Notes: generated from the letters alone by a model not told the origin. A stretch of DNA of 64,000 bases from Rhodoligotrophos defluvii (GCF_005281615.1 NZ_SZZM01000003.1:414207-478206); one strand, 5' to 3'; counted from the first letter of the stretch, positions 52,145-60,972 are shown. A program made the numbers and translations.

Positions 52145-54271
52145 ATGCGTCCCTCTGAGCTCAACCCGCTGTTTGCCTCAGCCCTTTCCCTGCCCGGCAT
52201 CGGCGCCAAGCTGGAGCGCGTGCTGGCCAAGCTGGTGCGCGGCACCGGAACGGATCGCGGCGGCAGCCGGGCACCGTTGCGGGTGCTCGACCTCATCTGG
52301 CACCTCCCCACCGGGCTCATCGACCGCAGCCTCAGGCCCAAGCTCGCCGGATTGCCGCGCTCGGGCATCGTGACCGTCGATGTGGTGATAGGCCGCCACC
52401 GGCCCAGCGGCAACCGCCGCGCGCCTTATCGGGTCGAATGCCATGACGATACGGGATCGCTGTCCCTCGTCTTCTTCCATGCCCATGCGGACTATCTCAG
52501 GCGGATGCTGCCGGAGGGCGAGCGCCGCCTGATCAGCGGCCGCATCGAGTGGTTCAGCGGCAGCCCGCAGATCGCCCATCCCGACTATATCCTGACCGCC
52601 GAGGAAATGGCGGCGCTGCCCCTGCTGGAGCCGGTCTATCCCTTGACTGCGGGACTGGCCCCCAAGGTGCTGCGCAAGGCGATCACGAGCGCCCTGGACA
52701 CCCTGCCACACTTGCCGGAATGGCAGGACCCGGCGCTGCTCGCCCAAAGGCGCTGGCCGAGCTTCACATCCGCGCTCCGTGCCGTGCACGAGCCCGCGCG
52801 GCCAGAAGAGTTGCAGGCCGACAGCCCCGCCCGAGCCAGGCTCGCCTATGACGAGCTGCTCGCCAACCAGCTCGCCCTGAGCCTGGTGCGCCGCCAGCTC
52901 AAGCGCGCCAAGGGCCGCGTGACCGCGGGCGACGGCCGCATCCGCGACAGGATCATGGCAGCCCTGCCCTACAGCCTCACCGGTGCGCAGCGCATGGCGC
53001 TGGCCGAAATCGCGGGCGACATGGGAAGCGGCGATCGCATGCTGCGCCTGCTGCAAGGCGATGTCGGCTCGGGCAAGACCGTCGTGGCCTTGCTCGCGCT
53101 TGCCGCGGCGGCGGAAGCGGGCCTGCAGGGCGCGCTCGTGGCGCCGACCGAGATCCTCGCCCGCCAGCATCTTGAGACCATAGAGCCATTGGCCCAGGCA
53201 GCGGGCCTGAGGATCGCCGTCCTCACCGGGCGCGAGTCCGCCAGCACGCGCAAGCCCCTGCTCGAAGCCATGGCCATGGGTGCGGTCGATCTCGTGGTGG
53301 GCACCCATGCCTTGTTCCAGGACGATGTGGTCTTCCGCGACCTCGGCCTGGTCGTCATCGACGAGCAACACCGTTTCGGCGTCCACCAGCGCCTGGCGCT
53401 GCAGGCCAAGGCCGGTGGCAAGGCCGACATGCTGGTGATGAGCGCAACGCCTATCCCGCGCACCTTGTCGCTCACCCTCTATGGCGACATGGACATATCC
53501 CGCCTGACGGAGAAGCCGGCAGGGCGGCAGCCGATCGATACCCGTGTCACCTCGATCGAGCGCATGGACGAGGTGATCGAGGGCTTGCGCCGCGCCTTCA
53601 GTAATGGCGCCCGCGCCTACTGGGTGTGCCCGCTGGTCGAGGAAGCAGAAGACGGCGCCGATGACCGCGCCGCGGCGGAGGCAAGATACCGCGCGCTCGA
53701 ACAGGCCTTTCCCGGCCGGGTCGGCCTGCTGCACGGCCGCATGAAAGCTGCGGAGAAAGACATGGTCATGGCCCGTTTCAAGGCCGGGGAATTGTCGCTA
53801 CTGGTGGCCACCACCGTGATCGAGGTGGGCGTGAACGTGCCCGAGGCCACCATCATGGTGGTGGAGAATGCCGAGCGTTTCGGCCTTGCCCAGCTGCATC
53901 AGCTGCGCGGCCGGGTGGGCCGCGGCGCTGGCCACTCCACCTGTCTTCTGCTCTACCAGCCGCCGCTCAGCGGCACCGCTTCGGCGCGCCTCAAGATCAT
54001 GCGGCAGACGGAAGACGGCTTCCTCATTGCCGAGGAGGACCTGCGACTGCGTGGCGCGGGCGAGGTGCTGGGTACGCGCCAGTCCGGCCTGCCGAGCTTC
54101 CGGGTGGCCGATATCGAGCAGCAGGGCGAGCTCCTCGCCATCGCGCGCAAGGATGCCGCACTCGTCCTGGAGAAGGACCCGGATCTGACCACATCCCGCG
54201 GCCAGGCCTTGCGCATGCTGCTCTACCTGTTCGAGCGCGACGAGGCGGTGCGCCTGCTCCGCGCCGGTTAG
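52145..54271 (+). CDS. recG: ATP-dependent DNA helicase RecG
   Basis: 708 residues from the ATG at 52145; an ATG at 52124 would add 7. The N-terminal wedge/OB region (PLRVLDLIWHLPTGLIDRSL, YRVECHDDTGSLSLVFFHA) is followed by helicase motifs: Walker A LLQGDVGSGKTVVALLALAA, DEQH box VVIDEQHRFGVHQRLALQAK, motif III SATPIPRTLSLTLYGDMD, motif VI QLRGRVGRGAGHSTCLLLY. RecG remodels stalled replication forks and Holliday junctions. It is divergent from sdhE-mfd. Confidence 0.96.
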   Translation: MRPSELNPLFASALSLPGIGAKLERVLAKLVRGTGTDRGGSRAPLRVLDLIWHLPTGLIDRSLRPKLAGLPRSGIVTVDVVIGRHRPSGNRRAPYRVECHDDTGSLSLVFFHAHADYLRRMLPEGERRLISGRIEWFSGSPQIAHPDYILTAEEMAALPLLEPVYPLTAGLAPKVLRKAITSALDTLPHLPEWQDPALLAQRRWPSFTSALRAVHEPARPEELQADSPARARLAYDELLANQLALSLVRRQLKRAKGRVTAGDGRIRDRIMAALPYSLTGAQRMALAEIAGDMGSGDRMLRLLQGDVGSGKTVVALLALAAAAEAGLQGALVAPTEILARQHLETIEPLAQAAGLRIAVLTGRESASTRKPLLEAMAMGAVDLVVGTHALFQDDVVFRDLGLVVIDEQHRFGVHQRLALQAKAGGKADMLVMSATPIPRTLSLTLYGDMDISRLTEKPAGRQPIDTRVTSIERMDEVIEGLRRAFSNGARAYWVCPLVEEAEDGADDRAAAEARYRALEQAFPGRVGLLHGRMKAAEKDMVMARFKAGELSLLVATTVIEVGVNVPEATIMVVENAERFGLAQLHQLRGRVGRGAGHSTCLLLYQPPLSGTASARLKIMRQTEDGFLIAEEDLRLRGAGEVLGTRQSGLPSFRVADIEQQGELLAIARKDAALVLEKDPDLTTSRGQALRMLLYLFERDEAVRLLRAG

Positions 54272-54310
54272 CGCATTTCGAGCGAAATGGCGACCGGTTC
54301 GCGTGAAGGA
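54272..54310. repeat. Short palindromic intergenic element of rhizobial type
   Basis: Immediately after the recG stop, CATTTCG (54274-54280) and CGAAATG (54283-54289) form a 7-bp stem with a 2-nt loop, followed by CGACCGGTTCGCGTGAAG. This resembles a short dispersed palindromic motif with ACCGGTTCGCGTGAAG that I recall from many Hyphomicrobiales intergenic regions. No second copy was found in this window. Confidence 0.45.
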
Positions 54311-54378
54311 CAGGCTTGCTCGCTTCAAAAATTGAAGTCACTCTGGCAGGCATTGTCCCCTCAGGCCTGGAGAAGCCG

Positions 54379-54879
54379 ATGACCGCCCCCGCCTCGCCCG
54401 CCCAAGACAGGTCGCACCCGCTTTATCTCGAGGATTTCGCCGTGGGCGACCGCATCCGCGCCGGCCGGTTCACCATTGCGCCGGCGCTGGCCCACGACTT
54501 CGCCGCCCTGTATGACCCGCAGCCCATGCATCTCGACGAGACGGCGGCCCGCGCCTCTCTGTTCGGCGAGCTGGTCGGCAGTGGCTGGCAGACGCTCGCG
54601 GTCACCATGCGCCTCATGGTCGATGCGCGTCTGCTCGGCACCACACCGATCATCGGCGCTGAGTTTCGCGAGCTGCGCTTCCACCGGCCGATGCGGCCCG
54701 GCGACACGTTGACGGCTGAAGCCGAGGTGCTGGCGGCCCGCGGCTCGCGCAGCAAGCCGGAGCTCGGCTTTCTCGACCTACGGGTGAGGACGTTCAATCA
54801 GGATGGTGCGGAACTTCTGACCCAGACCTGGACGCTGGTCGTGCCCAGCCGCTCGGCCGCGTCTACTCCGCCTTCGTGA
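54379..54879 (+). CDS. MaoC-like dehydratase/hot-dog fold protein
   Basis: 166 residues from the ATG at 54379, with GGAGAAG upstream. The MaoC pattern is FAVGDRIRAGRFTIAPALAH, then DFAALYDPQPMHLDETAARA, which contains the Asp and His of the hydratase motif, and GDTLTAEAEVLAARGSRSKP. Such proteins hydrate enoyl-CoA or other acyl-CoA thioesters; the exact substrate is unknown. Its 3' end overlaps the convergent TPR-SPOR gene by 17 nt. Confidence 0.9.
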   Translation: MTAPASPAQDRSHPLYLEDFAVGDRIRAGRFTIAPALAHDFAALYDPQPMHLDETAARASLFGELVGSGWQTLAVTMRLMVDARLLGTTPIIGAEFRELRFHRPMRPGDTLTAEAEVLAARGSRSKPELGFLDLRVRTFNQDGAELLTQTWTLVVPSRSAASTPPS

Positions 54880-56179
54880 CGAAGCAGGAAAGCCCGCGGG
54901 ATTTCAGCGAGCGGCAGGCCTTGTCGGCCTCGTTGCGGGTATCGAAACCCGCCACCCGCAAACGGTAGAACACGCCCTTGGCGCCGAGATCCGCACGGAT
55001 CACCACCGGCTGGAAATCGTTGAGGTCGTCATGCTTGGCGGAGAGCTTCTTCCATACGCCCCAGGCGCTGTCTTCGCTCTGCGCCGAGGACAGCTGAATA
55101 AGCCAGCCGGTCGGCGCCGCAGCAGCAACCGCCTGCGCCCCCTTGCTCTGGTCGATCACCGGCGAGGACGGCACCGCATCGCTGGCGACAAGGCCTGCCT
55201 CGGCACTGGCCACCTTCACCGGCTGAGCCGTGCCACCATCCGAGGTGGTCGCTACCAGCCGAGCGCTGGTGTGCGCGTCCGTACCCATCGCCTGCTTCCT
55301 CGCACGCGGGCCCGTATCGTCCAGCAGGTGGGCGGGCGGAACCGCCGCCTTGGGCATGGCCTTGCTGTCGCCGCCCGCATCCGCCTGCCCCTCTACGCTT
55401 GCCCCGACGGAGCCGGTGACGGCGGGCGTCGAGAGGGTCGCCACCCGCTGCGATGCGCTCGAGATCGCCGGTTGCCCCTGGCCGGCAACCGACGCCGGCA
55501 TGGAACCGCCAAGCGCGGCGAGCTTGTCGCGCGCCTCGGCGAAATCGGGCTTCGTCATCAGGGCGCGGGCAAGCTCATTCTTGGCGTCATCCGGCCGGCC
55601 CAGCTCCTCGAACACCATGGCCCTGGCGAAATAGGCGAGATGCGGCCGGTCGAACGCGCTCTCGATGGCCTTGTGGAAATCCGATAGGGCATAGTAGGGC
55701 TTCTGGTGCTCGCGCATCACCAAGCCGCGGCTCATATAGGCTTCGGCGAACTCCGGGTTGAGGAACAGCGCGGCGGTGAAGTCCTCCACCGCCAATCCCG
55801 GCTGGTTGAGCTTGCGATAGGCAAGGCCGCGGTTATAGAGCGCGATGGACCGCTTGCGCGCATCCAGCACGTCGGCCTTGAGCGCGTTGCTGTAGTCCTC
55901 GGCGGCTTTCGCATGCAGGCCCTGCCGCTGGTAGGCAAGCCCGCGGTTGAGCTCGGCACGGACCTTGTCCGCCTTGGGCACGCCCGGCGTGCCGATGATC
56001 GCGGTATACTGCTCGATCGCCTGCCTCAGATCGCCCTTGCGCAGGGCTTCGCTTGCGGCGCTCGCCAGTTTCGCGACCGGATCATTCGCAGACGCGGGGT
56101 CCACTGCAGCCGGCCCCGCCAAAGCGAGGACCAGCCCAATCAAAATCGTGCTCTGACGCAACCACGCTACCATGCTCAT
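54863..56179 (-). CDS. TPR and SPOR domain secreted protein
   Basis: About 438 residues from the ATG at 56179; an upstream ATG at 56200 adds 7, and no clear ribosome site decides between them. The signal peptide is MSMVAWLRQSTILIGLVLAL, cleaved near ASA. TPR repeats follow (AELNRGLAYQRQGLHAKAAE, IALYNRGLAYRKLNQPGLAV, FAEAYMSRGLVMREHQKPYY), then a low-complexity Ala/Ser/Val linker, then a C-terminal SPOR domain (TGWLIQLSSAQSEDSAWGVW, ADLGAKGVFYRLRVAGFDTR) that binds denuded septal peptidoglycan. It is likely a periplasmic protein of cell division or wall remodelling. Confidence 0.85.
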   Translation of the reverse strand: MSMVAWLRQSTILIGLVLALAGPAAVDPASANDPVAKLASAASEALRKGDLRQAIEQYTAIIGTPGVPKADKVRAELNRGLAYQRQGLHAKAAEDYSNALKADVLDARKRSIALYNRGLAYRKLNQPGLAVEDFTAALFLNPEFAEAYMSRGLVMREHQKPYYALSDFHKAIESAFDRPHLAYFARAMVFEELGRPDDAKNELARALMTKPDFAEARDKLAALGGSMPASVAGQGQPAISSASQRVATLSTPAVTGSVGASVEGQADAGGDSKAMPKAAVPPAHLLDDTGPRARKQAMGTDAHTSARLVATTSDGGTAQPVKVASAEAGLVASDAVPSSPVIDQSKGAQAVAAAAPTGWLIQLSSAQSEDSAWGVWKKLSAKHDDLNDFQPVVIRADLGAKGVFYRLRVAGFDTRNEADKACRSLKSRGLSCFVTKAE

Positions 56180-56240
56180 GGGCGCATGATCGCATGGCAC
56201 GGTTAATGAAACATTGAATCAAATCGATTGCGCGCGTGCG

Positions 56241-57095
56241 TCAGACGAAATCTACCACAGTATGGTGAAGTGCTTGCGTCTGCTCGTGATCGGTCCCGAA
56301 ATGAACGGGGCTCCAGGTGTCCCTGTCATGAAGGTGATCAGGGCCGCTCTCCGGTTCGACCCAGCCATTCGGAAAGACCTTGAGCATCTTATGGGTGAGA
56401 TTGCCGTTTCTGTGATGTGCAGCAAAAACTATTCGGTCTGGAACCTCGTATGCCTTGTTATATTCCAGCTGTGGCGGAAGAGCGAGGTGGTTGCCGACCG
56501 ATCCGTCTTCAAACACTCTTGCATTCCCGGTTTCAGCAAGGAGAAACCGCGGCATTTGTGAAGGGTTATGGTGTCTCAGAAACCTGGAAAAATCGGCGAC
56601 GAATCCCGAAGGCAGATCATTCGGATGGGTCTGTGGGTGAACTCTTTCAATGTAGGGCGCAATGAAGTTCACCGTGTGGCGGTTGTTTTCAAGCAGTAAA
56701 GGCTGCAGCAGCCGCGCAACGTCGAATCCGGAGAGGCCGTTTACCATTGTCGTCGCGGTGCCGGCCGGCACCGCCGCTTCGCTCATTGTCCTGGAGCCGA
56801 CAACATCGAACATCGTGTCGGCTCTGATGTGCCCTTTCACGTCGGCGAAGCTGGGGTCCTTCATGAGTTGATCCCCCACCACCCGTAACAGAAGGCGCGG
56901 CTCGGGACCATGGCCGTCTGCGCCGGGCAGTGGCAAGCTAAGGCGATTATGGGCGAGCGCCAGTGTTGCCGGGCTCTCGTCCAGAGCGACCACAACTTGC
57001 TTGAGATTAATGGGCGGCTTCTTGAACATGCCCGAAATACCACGGGCCCCTCTATCCAAAACATCTAAAATGTCTAGAACAGGCATTGGCATCAT
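56241..57095 (-). CDS. C80-like pseudoprotease paralog C (most diverged)
   Basis: 284 residues from the ATG at 57095, with GGAG 8 nt upstream; the frame is open to 57140. It is the third of three consecutive paralogs. Shared pattern: INLKQVVVALDESPATLALA at the start, MFDVVGSR at the His position (residues 96-102), SGFDVARLLQPLLLEN, HTVNFIAPYIE at the Cys position (140-150), GFVADFSRFLRHH and ETGNARVFEDGSVGN. The fold resembles Peptidase C80 of MARTX and Tcd toxins, but His and Cys are replaced (Ser/Arg and Pro). Its bases are visibly less GC-rich than those of its neighbours. No signal peptide. Function unknown. Confidence 0.65.
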   Translation of the reverse strand: MMPMPVLDILDVLDRGARGISGMFKKPPINLKQVVVALDESPATLALAHNRLSLPLPGADGHGPEPRLLLRVVGDQLMKDPSFADVKGHIRADTMFDVVGSRTMSEAAVPAGTATTMVNGLSGFDVARLLQPLLLENNRHTVNFIAPYIERVHPQTHPNDLPSGFVADFSRFLRHHNPSQMPRFLLAETGNARVFEDGSVGNHLALPPQLEYNKAYEVPDRIVFAAHHRNGNLTHKMLKVFPNGWVEPESGPDHLHDRDTWSPVHFGTDHEQTQALHHTVVDFV

Positions 57096-57244
57096 GACAA
57101 ATACTCCAAACCTAAAACGAGGCATGGAATACTGGGGCACTGGGCTATTTCAAATTAAAACCTGGTAATGAAAGACTGCGAGCGCATCCCGGTCTCGGTA
57201 GATATGCGCTGGTCGCACAATCAGCCAAGTTGTTGATCTTGTGT

Positions 57245-58198
57245 TCAATCGTAAAACAGCGTGTAGTACTCGCCTGGCACGGGCCCCAGTATTCCGTCGG
57301 TGTCGCCGATAAACGGAAATGCATGGCCACCTGGGGTCACGCCCACAGCGTCACCGTCGGAAAGGTCCAGCAGGTTGTTCAGCGAAGCCGAGCGGGGCTC
57401 TGGTAGCTCGCCCAGCGACAGGATTGTATGTCGCTCCAGCGGCCCCGCATCGGCATCGGGCAGGCCATCGCGGATCGCATGCGCATCATGCGGCACGGGC
57501 AGGCCGATATCGAGCTTGTAGTGCAGCCATCCGTCCGTTTGGTACTGCGCATGCAGAACCTGCCGGCCGAAATCGGCATCCCATGTTCGCCAGCCCTTGT
57601 CCGCGCTGACCGCGGTGACCGCCCGTATGTCGCCCGCCGCGTCCACCGCAACATTGCCAACCTCCGCCGCGAAATGCTCGGGCAACCGATCGTTGCCCGC
57701 CGTCCGTCGCAGGCTTTCGGCAAAGTCATACAGGAACCCGGATCCCAGACGGCCCTCCAGTGCCGGAGGAGGTGGCTCGACATGGCTGCCGATAAAATTG
57801 ACCGAGCCCACGCCGCCCTTGGGCAGCAGCGGCGCGACCAGCTCCGCAATCTGATCTGGCGAAAGTTGGCTCACTTGCCCCTCGTGCCCGGTCGCCGGCG
57901 CATATCCCCGCCCGACGATGTCGAAGCGGGTAAAGCTGTCGACAATTGGCAGCCCGTCCACCGATCGCACATCCGGCGTGAGCCGCCATTGCTCCCGGTC
58001 CAGGCCAAACAGGATGCGCGCGCCATTGTCATAGCGCAGGTTATCCGAGCGCGTTGGCCCGATCACCGGTGCCTCCAGGAGGCGCCTGGCGGCGACGTCC
58101 ACGGGCCAGTCGCTTTCCAGGGCGATCACCACCCGGCTGGCATAGGTGGGCCCGAAAGCGGGCGGTTCGGCAGGCAGTTGCGGTTTCTGAGCGAGCAT
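57245..58198 (-). CDS. C80-like pseudoprotease paralog B
   Basis: 317 residues from the ATG at 58198, with GAGGACA upstream; the frame is open to 58258. It begins with TYASRVVIALESDWPVDVAA, then FTRFDIVGRGYAPATGHEGQ (residues 89-108; the catalytic His of VGHG would be Arg97), QLSPDQIAELVAPLLPKGGV, SVNFIGSHVE (the Cys position is Ser138), GFLYDFAESLRR, and AAEVGNVAVDAAGDIRAVTA. This follows the motif order of the C80 cysteine-protease domain. It shares GLPDADAGPLER exactly with paralog A. No export signal or membrane segment is seen. Function unknown; an inositol-phosphate-binding or partner-binding pseudoenzyme is one guess. Confidence 0.7.
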   Translation of the reverse strand: MLAQKPQLPAEPPAFGPTYASRVVIALESDWPVDVAARRLLEAPVIGPTRSDNLRYDNGARILFGLDREQWRLTPDVRSVDGLPIVDSFTRFDIVGRGYAPATGHEGQVSQLSPDQIAELVAPLLPKGGVGSVNFIGSHVEPPPPALEGRLGSGFLYDFAESLRRTAGNDRLPEHFAAEVGNVAVDAAGDIRAVTAVSADKGWRTWDADFGRQVLHAQYQTDGWLHYKLDIGLPVPHDAHAIRDGLPDADAGPLERHTILSLGELPEPRSASLNNLLDLSDGDAVGVTPGGHAFPFIGDTDGILGPVPGEYYTLFYD

Positions 58199-58289
58199 GT
58201 GCGTGTCCTCGAACGGCCCCCACGTGAGGCAGCTATCGGATAGCGCATGGCATCGCAACCATGGATTGCATTATCTCCACAAGCACCGC

Positions 58290-59225
58290 TTACATGCAGA
58301 AATCGCTCCCCCGTCCGAGCCCCGGATCGGGCAACAGATGCATGCCCGCTTCGGTGAGCGTCGGGTCGAGGGGCGGCTCTCGCAGCGGATGGGCTTCTGG
58401 CTCCACGGTAGGGCGATCGTCTTCCGCCGTCGCAGCCTGCCTCAGCGGCACGCGTTCCAGCGGACCGGCATCTGCGTCCGGCAGACCATTCCTCAGCAAG
58501 TTCGAAGGCTCGCCCTCGGGCATGGTATCGATGATGCGGTAGCGCATCTGTCCGTCGACCAGGCGCACCTCCATCGTGATGCGGCCGTAGTCCTCGGCCC
58601 AAGTCGTCCACCCCCCGCCATTGACGGCATGCACGCCGCGAATTTGCCCCTCGCGGTCCACGGCCACATTACCGAGTTCGGCGGTGATGACGTTCGGCAT
58701 CGCGCCGTCTCCCACCCGCATGCGCAGGCCCATCACCAGCTCGTATAGGAAACCGCCGGTCAGCTGCCCCTCTCGGGCGCTGCGGTCAACCTCCACATGG
58801 CTTGCCACGATCGAGAGCTGCTCGATGCCGTGCTCAGGCAGCAGCGGCGCAACCATTTCGGCGAGCTGAAAGCCGGTAAGCCGGCTCACCTGCCCGGCGC
58901 GGCACCCGCCGATCTCCCCGCGACCGACGATGTCGATGCGCGTGTTCTCATCCGCCCTCAATCCATCCACCGGGGTGGTTGGCCGCAGACCACCCCCGTT
59001 GCGATCATAGACATAGCCTACATTCTGCCCGCCGGCATAGCCGGCGATCGAGCCGGGATTGCAGTCGTCGACAAAGCGCTCGACGATCCGGTTCGCCGCC
59101 TCCATGACCGGCCAGGTATCTTCCAGGGCGATGATGATCTTGTTGATCAAGCCCTTGCGCGGCATAGGCTCTTTGGGAAGCCACGGCGGATTGGTGATAA
59201 GTCGATAAAGCGTTGAATAGAACAT
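58290..59225 (-). CDS. C80-like pseudoprotease paralog A
   Basis: 311 residues from 59225; an ATG at 59165 preceded by AAAGAG is an alternative. Features in order: LINKIIIALEDTWPVMEAAN (26-45), TRIDIVGRGEIGGCRAGQVS (95-114; the catalytic His is Arg102), RLTGFQLAEMVAPLLP, IEQLSIVASHVE (the Cys position is Ser142), GFLYELVMGLRMRV, and TAELGNVAVDREGQIRGVHA. These correspond one by one to the MARTX protease-domain motifs (RWQLVGHG, RLSGYSADELA, ISIVGC, SSELAVDEAGRK). It lacks both catalytic residues. It is the first of three tandem paralogs and carries a polar C-terminal tail. Confidence 0.7.
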   Translation of the reverse strand: MFYSTLYRLITNPPWLPKEPMPRKGLINKIIIALEDTWPVMEAANRIVERFVDDCNPGSIAGYAGGQNVGYVYDRNGGGLRPTTPVDGLRADENTRIDIVGRGEIGGCRAGQVSRLTGFQLAEMVAPLLPEHGIEQLSIVASHVEVDRSAREGQLTGGFLYELVMGLRMRVGDGAMPNVITAELGNVAVDREGQIRGVHAVNGGGWTTWAEDYGRITMEVRLVDGQMRYRIIDTMPEGEPSNLLRNGLPDADAGPLERVPLRQAATAEDDRPTVEPEAHPLREPPLDPTLTEAGMHLLPDPGLGRGSDFCM

Positions 59226-59292
59226 CGAGAGGGACCCCTTATCCCCAGCCCACGGGGAACCTCTACGGATGCTGACACCGACGCCGCAATGC

Positions 59293-60492
59293 CTAATCCG
59301 ACAAAGCAGCCCGCAGGTCCTGAATAAGGTCCTCCGGCTCCTCCAGCCCCACCGACAGGCGCAGCATCCCCTCGGTGATCCCCATTGTCGCTCTCGCCTC
59401 TTCGCCGATATTGCGGTGGGTCGTGCTGGCGGGATGCGTGATCAGGGATTTGGCATCGCCCAGATTGTTGGAGATGTCGATGAGCTTGAGTCGGCGCAGC
59501 ATAGAAAACGCGCGCTCCCGGCCTCCTGTCACGAAGAAGCTCACCAGCGTGCCGCCCGCTGTCATCTGCCGCATGGCGAGCTCATGCTGCGGGTGCGACG
59601 GCAGCCCGGGATAGAGCACGCGCTCCACCCCCGGCGCTTGCGCCAGCGCCCGCGCGATCCGCTCGGCGGCCGAACACTGTGCCATCACGCGCAGCTTCAG
59701 CGTCTCCAGCCCCTTGAGCAGCACCCAGGCATTGAACGGGCTCAACGCAGGTCCGGTATGTCGCAGGAACGGCTTGAGCTCCTCTTCCTTGAACTGCCGG
59801 GTCGAAAGCACGGCTCCGCCCAGGCAGCGCCCCTGCCCGTCGATATGCTTGGTGCCGGAATAGACGACGATGTCGGCACCGAATGCCAGCGGCTTCTGCA
59901 GAATGGGCGTTGCGAACACATTGTCGACCACCACCCGCGCGCCATGACCATGAGCGATCTCCGTAACCGCCGCCAGGTCGATCACCTCCAGCCCCGGATT
60001 GGACGGCGTCTCAAGGAACACGCAGCGCGTGTTCGGCTTGAAGGCCCGCGCCCACTGATCGAGGTCGGCCCCGTCCACCAGCGTATAGTCCACCCCGAAG
60101 CGCGGCAGGATGGTGGTGATGATCTGATAGCACGAGCCGAACAGAGCGCGCGATGCCACCACGTGATCGCCCGCCTTCACCTGGCAGGCCAGCGCCCCGA
60201 ACACCGCCGCCATGCCGCTCGCTGTGGCATAGCAGGCCTCCGCACCCTCGATCAGCCGCAGCCGCTCCTCGAACATGGTTACGGTCGGGTTGCCGTAGCG
60301 GGCATAGACATAACCCTCCGCCTCGCCCGCAAAGCGGGCCGCTGCGGTTTCGGCATCGGGATAGACGAAGCCGGAATTGAGATAGAGCGCCTCGGCAGTT
60401 TCCCCATGCGGCGAGCGGTCGGTTCCGCCGCGCACCAGGCGGGTGGCTTCGCCCCATCGTGCCGCGGGGTTCGAATCGGGCTTATCGCTCAC
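59293..60492 (-). CDS. metZ: O-succinylhomoserine sulfhydrylase
   Basis: 399 residues. Cys/Met-metabolism PLP enzyme of the MetZ type: start TRLVRGGTDRSPHGETAEAL, YVYARYGNPTVTMFEERLRL, phosphate loop ATASGMAAVFGALACQ, PLP Asp in VVVDNVFATPILQKPLAFGA, catalytic Lys in DIVVYSGTKHIDGQGRCLGG, and C-terminal THPASTTHRNIGEEARATMG. It forms homocysteine from O-succinylhomoserine and sulfide. It follows the rhodanese gene by 9 bp, so the two are co-transcribed; the rhodanese may supply or handle sulfane sulfur. Confidence 0.94.
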   Translation of the reverse strand: MSDKPDSNPAARWGEATRLVRGGTDRSPHGETAEALYLNSGFVYPDAETAAARFAGEAEGYVYARYGNPTVTMFEERLRLIEGAEACYATASGMAAVFGALACQVKAGDHVVASRALFGSCYQIITTILPRFGVDYTLVDGADLDQWARAFKPNTRCVFLETPSNPGLEVIDLAAVTEIAHGHGARVVVDNVFATPILQKPLAFGADIVVYSGTKHIDGQGRCLGGAVLSTRQFKEEELKPFLRHTGPALSPFNAWVLLKGLETLKLRVMAQCSAAERIARALAQAPGVERVLYPGLPSHPQHELAMRQMTAGGTLVSFFVTGGRERAFSMLRRLKLIDISNNLGDAKSLITHPASTTHRNIGEEARATMGITEGMLRLSVGLEEPEDLIQDLRAALSD

Positions 60493-60501
60493 GGGGTCAC
60501 C

Positions 60502-60903
60502 TCAGCTCTGCACCCAGGGCAGGCCGGCACGCTTCCAGCCGTTGATCTGGCCCCGATGGCCCTCGCTGTCCCGATCACCCTCGAAGCCACCCGCCACATT
60601 ATAGGCGTTCTCGAAGCCGGCAGCCGCCAGGGCCGACGCTGCCGCGGCCGAGCGCGCGCCTGAGCGGCACAGCAGGAACACCTTGTCGGTTTCCGCCACG
60701 CCGGCCGCGCGCACCTGGTCGACGAATTGGCCGTTCACCTGCATCGTCGGGTATTGCTGCCACGAGAGGCGCAGGAGCCGGTCGACGGCAGGAAGGCCGA
60801 CAAAGGCCCATTCCGGCTCGGTGCGCACGTCGATCAGTACGGCATCATCGCTGCCCGTCAGCGCCTCGAAAGCCTGTTCGGGCGTCACATCACCCTTATA
60901 CAT
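60502..60903 (-). CDS. Rhodanese-like sulfurtransferase
   Basis: 133 residues, a single rhodanese domain. Visible motifs are VLIDVRTEPEWAFVGLPAVD, the active-site loop LLCRSGARSAAAA with the persulfide-bearing Cys, and AYNVAGGFEGDRDSEGHRGQ, ending INGWKRAGLPWVQS. It is first in a two-gene operon with metZ and is preceded by a good sigma-70-type promoter. The same rhodanese-metZ pair occurs in many alphaproteobacteria. No SAM-II riboswitch was recognised upstream, although metZ genes in this group often have one. Confidence 0.92.
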   Translation of the reverse strand: MYKGDVTPEQAFEALTGSDDAVLIDVRTEPEWAFVGLPAVDRLLRLSWQQYPTMQVNGQFVDQVRAAGVAETDKVFLLCRSGARSAAAASALAAAGFENAYNVAGGFEGDRDSEGHRGQINGWKRAGLPWVQS

Positions 60904-60943
60904 CTGCAGCCCTTCCCAGTCGTTCGTTTTTCAGAACATTCAT

Positions 60944-60972
60944 TCTATAGGCAAGACACGAGCCTACGCCAA
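60944..60972 (-). promoter_or_regulatory. Sigma-70-type promoter of the rhodanese-metZ operon
   Basis: On the minus strand the -35 element TTGGCG (60972-60967) and the -10 element TATAGA (60949-60944) are separated by exactly 17 nt. The start codon at 60903 is about 35 nt downstream of the predicted start site. Confidence 0.65.
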
